Shown here in pieces: positions 1 to 9,929 of a stretch of DNA of 64,000 nt. Position numbers and translations under genes: made by a program. Position 1 is the stretch's first letter. The number at the start of each line of letters is the position of its first letter. This DNA is from Epiperipatus broadwayi. Taxonomy: Eukaryota; Onychophora; Udeonychophora; Euonychophora; Peripatidae. The notes beneath the pieces are model-generated. The model was not told the DNA's origin and searched no databases. It saw nothing but the letters and a program-made list of their open reading frames with translations. Location: positions 14,621,000-14,684,999 of the forward strand of contig JAQFVV010012404.1 of the NCBI GenBank assembly GCA_028023455.1, written 5' to 3'.

Positions 1-228
1 ATTTTCCCATCCATATTTGCATATTTAATCTGTCCTATTTGCATATTTGCACTTCGTGAAAATGAAGGAATATTATACTTCTTGAAAATGAAGGTTATGC
101 CTTTGAAAGCGCTAGAGGAAATCAATAAAAGTTTGTCATTTATTTATTTGATTTGATTTATTTATTTATATATAGTCGAATTATATATGCATGTGTATTC
201 CTAATATTAACACAAAGTTTTTACAAAT

Positions 229-442
229 AAGACATTTAGTTCTTGGTCTGAGCATAATAAACCCTGGAAACGTGTTCACATTGACTATGCAGGCCCTATA
301 AATGGACACTTGGTTTTAACAGTTGTGGACTCTTGCAGCAATTGGATTGAATACCATTTAGTCAAATCAGTTGATGCCAATTCTACCATAAAGGCTTTCC
401 AAGAAATTTTTACAACACATGGATATCTGGACATGCTGGTAT
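229..442 (+). pseudogene. Ty3/Gypsy integrase, 5' part, interrupted by element A
   Basis: The frame from about 229 reads as the start of the catalytic core of a K02A2.6-type Gypsy integrase: HIDYAGPINGH (first catalytic Asp), VVDSCSNWIEYH, then a helix ending in THGYLDMLV. Integrase joins retroelement cDNA to host DNA. The match stops exactly where element A inserts (GTAT at 439-442) and resumes in frame at 8741. Upstream, 1-228 is AT-rich with no readable zinc-finger domain or RT, so the older element is already truncated or too decayed on its 5' side. The family call rests on motif recognition, not a search. Confidence 0.8.
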
Positions 443-1844
443 TGTGACAGTCAGATAATGTATGTTGGTTTAACCCAGTTCGAATACTAGGCGAAAGTAC
501 CTCGAGGCCACCCATACGCGAGATATTAAATCAAGAATACTATGACCTCTGCCCATTCGCCTATTCTCGAGGCCTGATCACGAACAAACAACACCATCTG
601 AGCCATGCATAAATTATTTTTCAACCGGCGACGGCTTAGCATCAGCGGAAAGAAACATGGACGGAAACACCTAAAGAGCTAAATAGTTAAATGTGCAAAA
701 GTACTAAGAAATATGTGTTTTGCGTTTTGCGTGCCTGGATCATTGAAAAGTAAAATAAAGCATTTATAACAAATTTAGCAAAAGTCAAGCTTGTTAGTTA
801 AATAATAGATCTTTAATTAATGACTTTAAAATAGGAATAATGATTTAATGGCCTCCGCTATTCCCCTAAATTAATGAAACAAACTAATTAGACAATAACA
901 ACAGATTAATAGGTTTGCGGTCTAACTCTTTTCTTCCCAATTTTATTAAAAATTGTCAACTCGATCTTCTCGATAAAGTACGATAAAAAAGAATCTTTCG
1001 CAAAGCATTTCTAATTGCTTTGCGCTAAAAACAGTGTTTAAAAATTATTTAAAACGTATATAGTTAAATCAGATATACGTAAAGCTAATGGCGGACAAAA
1101 GAGGCGTTATCAAAGAGATCAAGTTGGCACACAAAAGAAACTGACTCGTATTTAATTAACAAACATGAATAAAACTGGAAAGAGATTTTAAATGAACAAA
1201 AATTAACTATTAACTCAACCGCAATGGAATACTAAATATTTACACAGGTTAGTAAGGAAGAATAGCGAAGGGAAAAAGGTTAAATATAGATAGATGATCA
1301 CACAATATATATAATTAAGACTCGTCTAATAAAAATGGTTACATAACAAATACATATAATTCAATGAAGCAATTAAAAAAAAAATATATGAACAAAAGGT
1401 AGCATAAGAAATAGTTCAATAGAGGAGATACGATTACCGTCCTTTTTCCTTGGTCATGTTCCCTACGGCGTTCGTGGCTTGATCCGACCGTCGACAGGTA
1501 TTTGTCCGGACAATGAAAATATGGAGTATGGTTTCACGAAAAGTTCTCCAGACACGGCACAGAGTTCAGATGACTATTGAGTGGATACTATGGCATTTTG
1601 GATGGTATTCAGGAACCTCGGCGATAGGCAAAGCTATTTATTTGCCTAGCCTAGCATATTCATTTCCATCAAAATACTATGGCTTTTAACTGGAGCATGT
1701 TCAAACTTCTCCATTATTTGAAAACGACAGCTGTAGAACTTTTTTGGAGCACAAGCTAAATGTGAAGCAAATCGGAGAGAGTTCTCCAAAAAGAAATATG
1801 AATGCACTCTCGAGAAAACTTGGAATAACCAGCAAGAAAACTCT

Positions 1845-2005
1845 GAATGAATCCTTCAAAAGCAAAATCTGAATCAATGGAATCCTTCAAAAGGAAAATT
1901 TGAATACTGAATCCTTCCAAAGGAAAAATCTGAATAATCTGAATCCTTCAAAAAGAAAAATCTGAATAATAATCTGACTCCTTCAAAAAGAAAAATCTGA
2001 ATCAT
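1845..2005 (-). repeat. Tandem ~30-38-bp repeats in the R region of LTR A
   Basis: Four to five degenerate units built on TGAATCCTTCAAAAAGAAAA and AATCTGAATAA lie immediately downstream (- strand) of the LTR TATA box, so they would sit at the start of the transcript. The other LTR carries the same array at about 7965-8129. Confidence 0.8.
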
Positions 2006-2025
2006 CTAGTCTTTTGTTCTCACTT

Positions 2026-2034
2026 CTATTTATA
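2026..2034 (-). promoter_or_regulatory. TATA box in element A 3' LTR
   Basis: Reads TATAAATAG on the - strand. The matching copy in the 5' LTR is at 8150-8158. Position about 590 bp into the LTR fits a U3/R boundary. No transcript data are available. Confidence 0.6.
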
Positions 2035-2862
2035 CCCTCACTGTCAGCTACCTTCTATTGTTTGTATGATCTGAGATCTTGATAAGCCTCCCCATGCTCC
2101 TTTGTTTCAACGTAAAAATAACTTTTACTTTTTTACTCTAAATTTCTTTCTTTAAAGTTTGAATTCTATTAATTAAAAAGAAAGAAAGAGAAGGCCATCT
2201 TTAATTAGACTTGAATGGCTCACTAATCAAAACTATACATTCTTTTAGAAAATGTTGGCGGGCTTATCTCAAAATCAAATCATACTAAATATTTTAACAA
2301 AATTTTAACAACAATATATTATTATTTTTTTTATAGTAGAATAAGCATTTTATTTCAGCAGAATTTTGCATTAACTCATATATATACGCTAGATGTATAT
2401 ATATGTTTGACTAATAGGTTAAGCAATTTTTATTAATAGAATGAAATTTATTTAAAACAAAATATTTAAATGTAATACACATTTAATAAGCATAATTATT
2501 TTTAACTCTAATGCAAAACCCTGCTGATATTGAACTATAAACTTAATTCAGGTCTACAATACTGATTAAGTTTATAGAAGGCTGTGAAGCATGGATCGGG
2601 CTTCAGATCCATTGCTTCATTTCCCAATAATTAGTGAGCAAAAAAAAAATGTTTAAAAAAAAATGCTGTTGATTCAGGTCAGAGGTAAGAATTTGTGCCA
2701 GGTGAGTTCAAACCTACTCTTTATTTGCTGTAATATTTAATTTGTTACTACCTACGGTGTTTTCTTTACTTTATTATATCTAACGGTTTATCCATAATTC
2801 AATCTTCTGTGTCTTAAATCGGGTCTGTGTTGTATTTAGTCTAACATGGTATGTATCTATTT

Positions 2863-3708
2863 TTAATTTACATATTTTCCGGGGTCCGGTGGTATGCAAG
2901 GTTTTAAGTTTCTGGCATTGTATTGTCTTTGTATGCTGTGACTATCTTTCAGCAGAAAAGCATTTTCTCCACACTTCTTTTTTAATGCATATGGACCTTT
3001 ATATATTGGGAATAACTTTTTAACTTTCCTCCATGCTTTACTACTTGGCTTAAGGTCTCTTAGCCATGCTTGGTTTCCTTTCCTGAATTTATATTGCCGG
3101 TTTCGATTCTTGCGATGCCGAGTTGTACGTCTTAATTTATCCCTTGCCTTCTTTTGTTGCTCAGTCATGTTCTGGACTTGGAGACAGATTTTCAAGCTAT
3201 CAAGGTGGTGTCTAGGGTTCCCACCCAGTTCTTTTTTAAAACATTTTATGTTGCTAATCTTTGCCACAGGAGTTATAGTATTGATTATTGTCGCAGTAAA
3301 GATTTCACTGCCTTGTTGCACCTGGATTTGGTTCAACAGCTGTTGATAGTCTGTTTTTTTACTATCCTCATTCATTTGTTCAGAGAAGTCCAACTGGTGA
3401 ATGGCTTCACCTGTTTCATGATCACTCGATGATTTCATATCAGTATAGGATTTCATATCAGTGTAGTCTTGTTTTTGAGTATCATCTTCTTGTGATGCTT
3501 CTGTCACAATACTCTGTTCTTGATGGAGTTCCATATGTGCCTCTAAACAGTTCAATCTTTGCGATGTAATATTCATGAATTCTTGAAACATGTTCATCAT
3601 CATTTCATTTTCGTCTCTCATTTCTTTGATGAGATCTTCCAAATTGTATTTTTGTTCATTATGAGTACATATTGACCTATAAACTTCGCCTTTCTTCTGT
3701 TCCTCCAT
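2863..3708 (-). CDS. Gag-like/integrase C-terminal fusion ORF (281 aa) of element A
   Basis: An uninterrupted 281-codon frame starting at the ATG at 3708 (- strand). Residues ~1-130 are polar and rich in Glu, Gln and Met with a likely coiled coil (LEDLIKEMRDENEMMMNMFQ) and a short duplication (YTDMKS twice), as in a retroelement gag N-terminus. Residues ~175-270 match the C-terminal, chromatin/DNA-binding end of Osvaldo-type integrases: a basic helix (DKLRRTTRHRKNRNRQYKF), then KKLFPIYKGPYALKKKCGEN and QYNARNLKPCIPPD. Everything normally between (capsid, protease, RT, RNase H, integrase core) is missing, yet no stop or frameshift marks the joint. A splice acceptor-like site (TATTAG) lies just before the ATG, and a donor-like AGCTGTAAGTG lies near 4104-4114. 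The gag half has no specific family signature. Confidence 0.75.
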   Translation of the reverse strand: MEEQKKGEVYRSICTHNEQKYNLEDLIKEMRDENEMMMNMFQEFMNITSQRLNCLEAHMELHQEQSIVTEASQEDDTQKQDYTDMKSYTDMKSSSDHETGEAIHQLDFSEQMNEDSKKTDYQQLLNQIQVQQGSEIFTATIINTITPVAKISNIKCFKKELGGNPRHHLDSLKICLQVQNMTEQQKKARDKLRRTTRHRKNRNRQYKFRKGNQAWLRDLKPSSKAWRKVKKLFPIYKGPYALKKKCGENAFLLKDSHSIQRQYNARNLKPCIPPDPGKYVN

Positions 3709-4084
3709 TTTTGCCTAATATTGGCTATTTTGTTATAAAACAATCCCACCTTGTTTGTAAAATGTGTTTGTCTTTTAATAAAAAATCTGGATAAGTATAT
3801 TTTTATACTAGTTATTAACACAAAAAAATTATTTCTTTCTAAAATAAGTCACTATTCTAAGTTCCAACTATCTGTTTTATTTATATGTTTTCAGAAATTA
3901 ACTTTGCCTACCTCACGAGGTCCTATCTTAACCCTATGCCTACATGTATCTGTTTGTACATGAAAATATATATATATATATAAAATCCTGCCGTGTCTGT
4001 CTTTAATATTTATACTACATATTAGTCTCCTCACTTTATTTATTGTTATATTTCATTAAAATATCACTGCTATTTTGTCCCAAT

Positions 4085-4140
4085 ATAATTAAAATAACAC
4101 ACTTACAGCTTGACCTGGCTTTCTCTGACACCTGAAACAA
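4085..4140 (-). other. Possible 5'-UTR exon with splice signals in element A
   Basis: On the - strand, a TTGTTTCAG acceptor-like site is followed by about 25 bases and then AGCTGTAAGTG, a good donor. Together with the TATTAG acceptor-like site just upstream of the 3708 ATG this would make a spliced leader. Element B shows a comparable donor (AAAGGTGAGT near 41390) and acceptor (TTTTTTGTTAG) upstream of its gag ATG. Prediction from consensus only. Confidence 0.35.
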
Positions 4141-4529
4141 CAACTAAAAAATGCATTTACATTAATACAAGTATATATATAAAAAATATGTGAGCAAAAT
4201 ATACGTAAGTCATGTTTAAAAATTATTTTGGCTCACTATGCATACATTGTTATTTTGATCATCTACTATAGTTTGGTTTATTTGATATCCAATATGAGAG
4301 ATTGCACTTGCCGACAAATTTATTTGAGAAGGGTGCCAGCCGACAAGACAATGGCCATATCAAATATACATATTAATGGATAATGATCCAAGCACACATT
4401 GATAAGGTTTATAAAGTTAAATGCGATTACAATTTATTTTGATTTTCACTTCCCTTTCAAAAAAATCTCTGCATGAATAAGTAAATGGTATTTTAAATGA
4501 CAATATTAAGTAAGTCTAAGACGTATAAC

Positions 4530-4745
4530 AACTAAGTAAGGTAACATGTCTGACCTGGGTTCGAAACCACGCTACCGTTTTGGTCATGACACACAAAAAA
4601 ACAATTTAAACAGCCTAAAGTACGATTAACAAAACAAAATATATACAAAAAAATAAAAATGAAAGTAAAATCCCATGATAACCGCCACTCCGAATTATGA
4701 ACCTGGGATTGAAACCAACTATCATTTTGGTCACACCCGAAATAG
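4530..4745 (+). repeat. Two tRNA-B-box-like repeats inside element A
   Basis: CTGACCTGGGTTCGAAACCA (around 4551) and a diverged second copy (CCTGGGATTGAAACCAAC around 4702) are each followed by a stretch ending TTTTGGTCA. GGTTCGAAACC resembles a pol III B box. They look like pieces of a tRNA-derived SINE captured by the element; no full tRNA fold is present. Confidence 0.4.
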
Positions 4746-5106
4746 ATTAACAATTATCACGCAATTTTACAGAATCACGCATTGAAATCAAAAACTGTTT
4801 AAAAAACATTTATATAAAAACGGGTTTTACCGAACTATAACGAAGTGTATACCATATGCATCCATATATATGAATATGTACATCATTAAATAAGCATATA
4901 TATGACTACATATAAATATACAAACAGATATACCTATACAAATATTTCTTTTATTATCATGTACATGAATTTATTAGAAAGATGTCATATTGCAAACCGC
5001 ATACTCCTATTATTTCAGGCTAGTAAACGCTGGTCGCGACTATGACAAGGAAGCAATGATTGCAGACGTAGACCTATTATGTCAGGCTACTCAGCAATCC
5101 TAAACT

Positions 5107-5230
5107 CTAAAGTGTAAGGGGTCTTCACCTCAACGGTTACTCTAAGGGTCTTCACCAAACATGGTTACTAAAAAAAACAAGGGCTTCACCTAACGGTTAC
5201 TCAAACGGTCTTCACCTAACGGTTACTCAA
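5107..5230 (+). repeat. Short tandem repeat, ~25-30-bp unit
   Basis: About five degenerate units of GGTCTTCACCTAACGGTTAC plus TCAA lie in the element A leader region. The third and later units are the most alike. Confidence 0.75.
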
Positions 5231-5249
5231 TAAATGATTCAATAGCATA

Positions 5250-6565
5250 ATCCGAAATGGAGAAAAAAAAATCTTAACTAAAGGGTGGCTGACATATATG
5301 TTATACAAAAATATATCTTTAATATATATATTTATTAACGAACATACGCATTTACTTTTTTTATAAGATAAAATTAAGCTTGCTAGTATTGAAACAAAAC
5401 TTAATTTATATATGTTTGCGAGGAAACATAATTTCAAAATCTTTAAAAAGGAAAAAAAAAATTTACATGATTACAATTATTCAATATAAAGAAACGAAAC
5501 ACAGAGAAAGTGAAAAAAATATTTGCTAACACCATACGTTGACACGTGTTAATTTGAACTTATCAAAACTTTTTGATCTTCAAAAAAAAATTTCAATTAA
5601 CGGAAAAAAAATGTTATCTAAGATCTTTACAAAAATTTATACAAACGGAGAAAAAATTCTATTATCTAATTGTACTTTTTTTTTACTACAATATTAACAC
5701 AACCGAATATACACTATATTTCAAAAAAAAACATTATTACATCAAAACTTCTCATATTTGAGCAATACTAAAAATAATCTAAAGTACGAAAGCTAATTTA
5801 AGGGAGGGCGGGTGGGTATATATTTGACACTTCCGCCTCATCGAAGCTATCTACTTTATACAAAAACAAATATGGTGAACTGACCATGACAAAACTACTC
5901 ATTAGGAAAAAAAATTGGTTTAATTCTGAAATCTAATTTTATAATCACACAAAAAAAATAACTAACGGAGTGTTAACTTTTTAAATATAAACTATTCATT
6001 ACATATATATACTAAACTCGGAAAAAAAATGTTTTTTTTTACTTTGTGACACATTTAACTTGTTAATTAATTTTAAAAAATGACATTTGGCTCACATTAG
6101 GAAACAAACTTGGAAAAATTATACATATATTATTTTTATATAAATATATTCAACTAAAACTAACTTCTCAGGGTACTAATTTTTTTTTTAAAAAATGACA
6201 TACGTCCCACTGTGACCAACTAGAAGCAAAAAATTTTACGTATAACTAACAATTATTTCGTGTTATTTAAAAAAAAACATTATATATATGTGTGTACAAA
6301 CCCGGGAAAAAAAAATCTACATATATATTATTCATTAATTTAAAACAGAAGAAAGTAAAAAACATTATACACCCATACAAATGTTATCTACGGGCATTGC
6401 AGGGTATGTAAATTTCGAATAGACACACGATGGGCGTCCAGAATACGGAGAAAAAAATTCTTATACGTCTACCTATATTTTCAAATACCCTATTCCTATT
6501 CTTCCACTAAAAAAATGAAATTCGGCCCCACGTTGGGCGCCAGAATACGGAGAAAAAAAATTTAC
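5250..6565 (-). repeat. Reiterated PBS-like leader of element A
   Basis: Read on the - strand from the LTR edge, the leader repeats a unit of poly-T, then CTCCG or CCCGGG, then a TGG/TTTG PBS-like stretch. Clear starts (plus-strand ends) are at 6565, ~6462 and ~6320. Weaker ones lie near 6240, 6125, 6030, 5912, 5655, 5610, 5465 and 5275, where usually only the poly-A/T block with a flanking GGA/CGGA survives. The second unit reads TGGACGCCCATCGTGTG, nearly identical to the first PBS-like unit of element B. Confidence 0.65.
6525..6542 (-). promoter_or_regulatory. Primer-binding site of element A, tRNA-Lys type
   Basis: The - strand reads TGGCGCCCAACGTGGGGC, the PBS known from retroelements primed by tRNA-Lys, including Osvaldo-like elements. 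It starts 23 nt inside the LTR edge instead of the usual 0-5 nt, with a poly-T tract and CTCCGTATTC between. Confidence 0.8.
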
Positions 6566-8740
6566 TGTGACAGTCAGATAATGTATGTTGGTTTAACCCA
6601 GTTCGAATACTAGGTGAAAGTACCTCGAGGCCACCCATACGCGAGATATTAAATCAATAATACTATGACCTCTGCCCATTCGCCTATTCTCGAGGCCTGA
6701 TCACGAACAAACAACACCATCTGAGCCATGCATAAATTATTTTTCAACCGGCAACAGCTTAGCATCAGCGGAAAGAAACATGGATGGAAACACCTAAAGA
6801 GCTAAATAGTTAAATGTGCAAAAGTACTAAGAAATATGTGTTTTGCGTTTTGCGTGCCTGGATCATTGAAAAGTAAAATAAAGCATTTATAACAAATTTA
6901 GCAAAAGTCAAGCTTGTTAGTTAAATAATAGATCTTTAATTAATGACTTTAAAATAGGAATAATGATTTAATGGCCTCCGCTATTCCCCTAAATTAATGA
7001 AACAAACTAATTAGACAATAACAACAGATTAATAGGTTTGCGGTCTAACTCTTTTCTTCCCAACTTTATTAAAAATTGTCAACTCGATCTTCTCGATAAA
7101 GTACGATAAAAAAAGAATCTTTCGCAAAGCATTTCTAATTGCTTTGCGCTAAAAACAGTGTTTAAAAATTATTTAAAACGTATATAGTTAAATCAGATAT
7201 ATGTAAAGCTAATGGCGGACAAAAGAGGCATTATCAAAGAGATCAAGTTGGCACACAAAAGAAACTGACTCGTATTTAATTAACAAACATGAATAAAACT
7301 GGAAAGAGATTTTAAATGAACAAAAATTAATTATTAACTCAACCGCAATGGAATACTAAATATTTACACAGGTTAGTAAGGAAGAATAGCGAAGGGGAAA
7401 AGGTTAAATATAGATAGATGATCACACAATATATATAATTAAGACTCATCTAATAAAAATGGTTACATAACAAATACATATAATTCAATGAAGCAATTAA
7501 AAAAAATATATATGAACAAAAGGTAGCATAAGAAATAGTTCAATAGAGGAGATACGATTACCGTCCTTTTTCCTTGGTCATGTTCCCTACGGCGTTCGTG
7601 GCTTGATCCGACCGTCAACAGGTATTTGTCCGGACAATGAAAATATGGAGTATGGTTTCACGAAAAGTTCTCCAGACACGGCACAGAGTTCAGATGACTA
7701 TTGAGTGGATACTATGGCATTTTGGATGGTATTCAGGAATCTCAGCGATAGGCAAAGCTATTTATTTGCCTAGCCTAGCATATTCATTTTCATCAAAATA
7801 CTATGGCTTTTAACTGGAGCATGTTCAAACTTCTCCATTATTTGAAAACGACAGCTGTAGAACTTTTTTGGAGCACAAGCTAAATGTGAAGCAAATCGGA
7901 GAGAGTTCTCCAAAAAGAAACATGAATGCACTCTCGAGAAAACTTGGAATAACCAGCAAGAAAACTCTGAATGAATCCTTCAAAAGCAAAATCTGAATCA
8001 ACGGAATCCTTCAAAAGGAAAATTTGAATACTGAATCTTTCCAAAGGAAAAATCTGAATAATCTGAATCCTTCAAAAAGAAAAATCTGAATAATAATCTG
8101 ACTCCTTCAAAAAGAAAAATCTGAATCATCTAGTCTTTTGTTCTCACTTCTATTTATACCCTCACTGTCAGCTACCTTCTATTGTTTGTATGATCTGAGA
8201 TCTTGATAAGCCTCCCCATGCTCCTTTGTTTCAACGTAAAAATAACTTTTACTTTTTTACTCTAAATTTCTTTCTTTAAAGTTTGAATTCTATTAATTAA
8301 AAAGAAAGAAAGAGAAGGCCATCTTTAATTAGACTTGAATGGCTCACTAATCAAAACTATACATTCTTTTAGAAAATGTTGGCGGGCTTATCTCAAAATC
8401 AAATCATACTAAATATTTTAACAAAATTTTAACAACAATATATTATTTTTTTTATAGTAGAATAAGCATTTTATTTCAGCAGAATTTTGCATTAACTCAT
8501 ATATATACGCTAGATGTATATATATGTTTGACTAATAGGTTAAGCAATTTTTATTAATAGAATGAAATTTATTTAAAACAAAATATTTAAATGTAATACA
8601 CATTTAATAAGCATAATTATTTTTAACTCTAATGCAAAACCCTGCTGATATTGAACTATAAACTTAATTCAGGTCTACAATACTGATTAAGTTTATAGAA
8701 GGCTGTGAAGCATGGATCGGGCTTCAGATCCATTGCTTCA
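6566..8740 (-). repeat. Element A 5' LTR (2175 bp)
   Basis: Partner of 443-2619. It would drive transcription leftward through the interior. It contains the TATA box at 8150-8158, the R-region tandem array at about 7965-8129 and the terminal hairpin at 8706-8740. The ATG-open frame at 8705 is an artefact: it starts inside the LTR hairpin and runs into the older integrase. Confidence 0.93.
8150..8158 (-). promoter_or_regulatory. TATA box in element A 5' LTR
   Basis: TATAAATAG on the - strand, same position within the LTR as 2026-2034. As the 5' LTR copy, this would be the active promoter. Confidence 0.6.
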
Positions 8741-9310
8741 GTATCCAATAATGGGACAGGTTTCACATCTACAAATTTTGAAAATTACCTGTCTGAAAGG
8801 AGGATTCAACATGTTCTGACACCTGTCTATCATCCTGCCTCAAATGGATTGACCGAAAAGGCAGTTCAAAGTTTAAAAAAAGGGTTGAAGAAAACAAGCT
8901 ATACAAAAATGGATGAAGCGTAAACAGAGATTATGTTTTTCCAACATTTTCTACCTCAATCAAATAATGGAAAATCACGTCCTGACCTACTATTCAGCAG
9001 GTCTTGCTGTACACATATGTCAAAGATTATAACTCAGAAGAAAAGGATTGAAAAAGGTCCAGAGATCTACCTAGACACTCACAAACATTTCCCAAAGTTT
9101 AAAAGGGATGATCTAGTATGGGTACAAGACATTATAAAGAAGAAGTGGACACCCGGAATTTGTTATAAATCCAATGTCTAGAGTTATTTATAATGTAAGA
9201 TTAGAAAAAGGCCCTTCTGTATGGAGACATGTAAACCACATAAGGAGAAGGTCAGCAGTTACACCATTAGATGATAACAAGATTCTTATTGAAACTGCTC
9301 GGCAGTAGGA
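8741..9310 (+). pseudogene. Ty3/Gypsy integrase, 3' part, after element A
   Basis: Continues the integrase cut at 442. It shows the second catalytic region as SNNGTGFTSTNF, with Asn where the catalytic Asp of SDNG is expected. It then shows HPASNGLTEKAVQSLKKGL (catalytic Glu present), a stop at the end of MDEA, a frame-changed helix (GKSRPDLLFSR), KFKRDDLVWVQ and KKWTPGI of the C-terminal domain, and a further frame with a RHVNHIRRR tail. The lost Asp and several breaks mean it cannot be active. K02A2.6-like Gypsy is the best fit from motifs. Confidence 0.8.
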
Positions 9311-9455
9311 ATCATTAACAAAGGAGGAAAGGGAAATGGTTACTGTGAATTCCACAGGAAAAGAATCTTGTTGAACCAGAGACATTAAGTATGATACAAG
9401 GAAGAACAGACTCCACCAGCTCTGCACACAATCAAACAGACCAGGGAAGTAAACT

Positions 9456-9925
9456 ATGTTCTAGAATGAGGGGGAGGTGCACTGAATGGACTGATTAACT
9501 CTAGAAATAATGACTAGAGGGGGTGGTGAATGTAGAAGCATTGATGAAAAGAGTGTAGAAAAAGAACATTTTTCTCTAGTTTTTCTCCCAATTAGCATAC
9601 TCCCCGACAAGTGGAAATGTTAAGGCTGTAAGCCCAAATGTAGAACAAATAAAGGAGTTAACAACCTGTATAAAACAATTGTAATCTAAGGACTGCTAAA
9701 ATATAATGAACTGTATTAATATGAGGTAATCGAAAGGGATTATGTTAGTTTAGTTCCACCATGAATAATCAAACTGATATATCATCTGTATAACTGATAA
9801 CACAATTGTAATGTTAATAATCCATGGTTTTTTGTATCTTAATTTCATATTATAAATGTTTTTTTTTTTACTATAATAATAAAATAACTAAGTTATAAAC
9901 TTCTACGAGTCCAACCTTATTTATG
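9456..9925 (+). repeat. Candidate polypurine tract and 3' LTR of the older Gypsy
   Basis: Downstream of the integrase, GAATGAGGGGGAGGTG (about 9465) and GAGGGGGTGGTG (about 9518) are polypurine tracts followed by TG, the expected start of a 3' LTR. An AATAAA lies near 9648, and ACGAGTCCAACCTTATTTA near 9905 resembles the end of K02A2.6-type LTRs. The 5' LTR is not in the window, so the boundaries cannot be fixed by pairing. Confidence 0.45.
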
Positions 9926-9929
9926 CAAT

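Larger units (their letters stand above)
443..2619 (-). repeat. Element A 3' LTR (2177 bp)
   Basis: Direct repeat of 6566-8740, running TG to CA on both strands. On the - strand the LTR opens with an imperfect hairpin (plus-strand 2585-2619). It has a TATA box at 2026-2034 and, just downstream on the - strand, a tandem array (about 1845-2005). On the - strand AATAAA occurs near 1637 and near 946 as possible poly(A) signals. At more than 2 kb it is much longer than most Gypsy LTRs. Confidence 0.93.
443..8740 (-). mobile_element. LTR retrotransposon A, Osvaldo-like, non-autonomous
   Basis: Two near-identical direct repeats (443-2619 and 6566-8740) bound a 3.9-kb interior. On the + strand each LTR begins TGTGACAG and ends GCTTCA, and GTAT occurs on both sides (439-442, 8741-8744) as a 4-bp target-site duplication. 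Orientation is -: the PBS lies inside the right-hand LTR and the only long ORF (2863-3708) reads leftward. The interior lacks protease, RT and RNase H; only a gag-like and an integrase-C-terminal segment remain. It is inserted in the integrase of an older Gypsy element. The LTRs differ at scattered single bases and a few short indels, which suggests a fairly young insertion; identity was not computed. Confidence 0.93.

Noticed and set aside
3110-3432. Two + strand frames opposite the element A ORF
   Set aside because: Antisense shadows of the gag-integrase frame.
8705-8923. 72-codon + strand frame
   Set aside because: Starts inside the element A LTR hairpin and runs by chance into the older integrase; not a real start.
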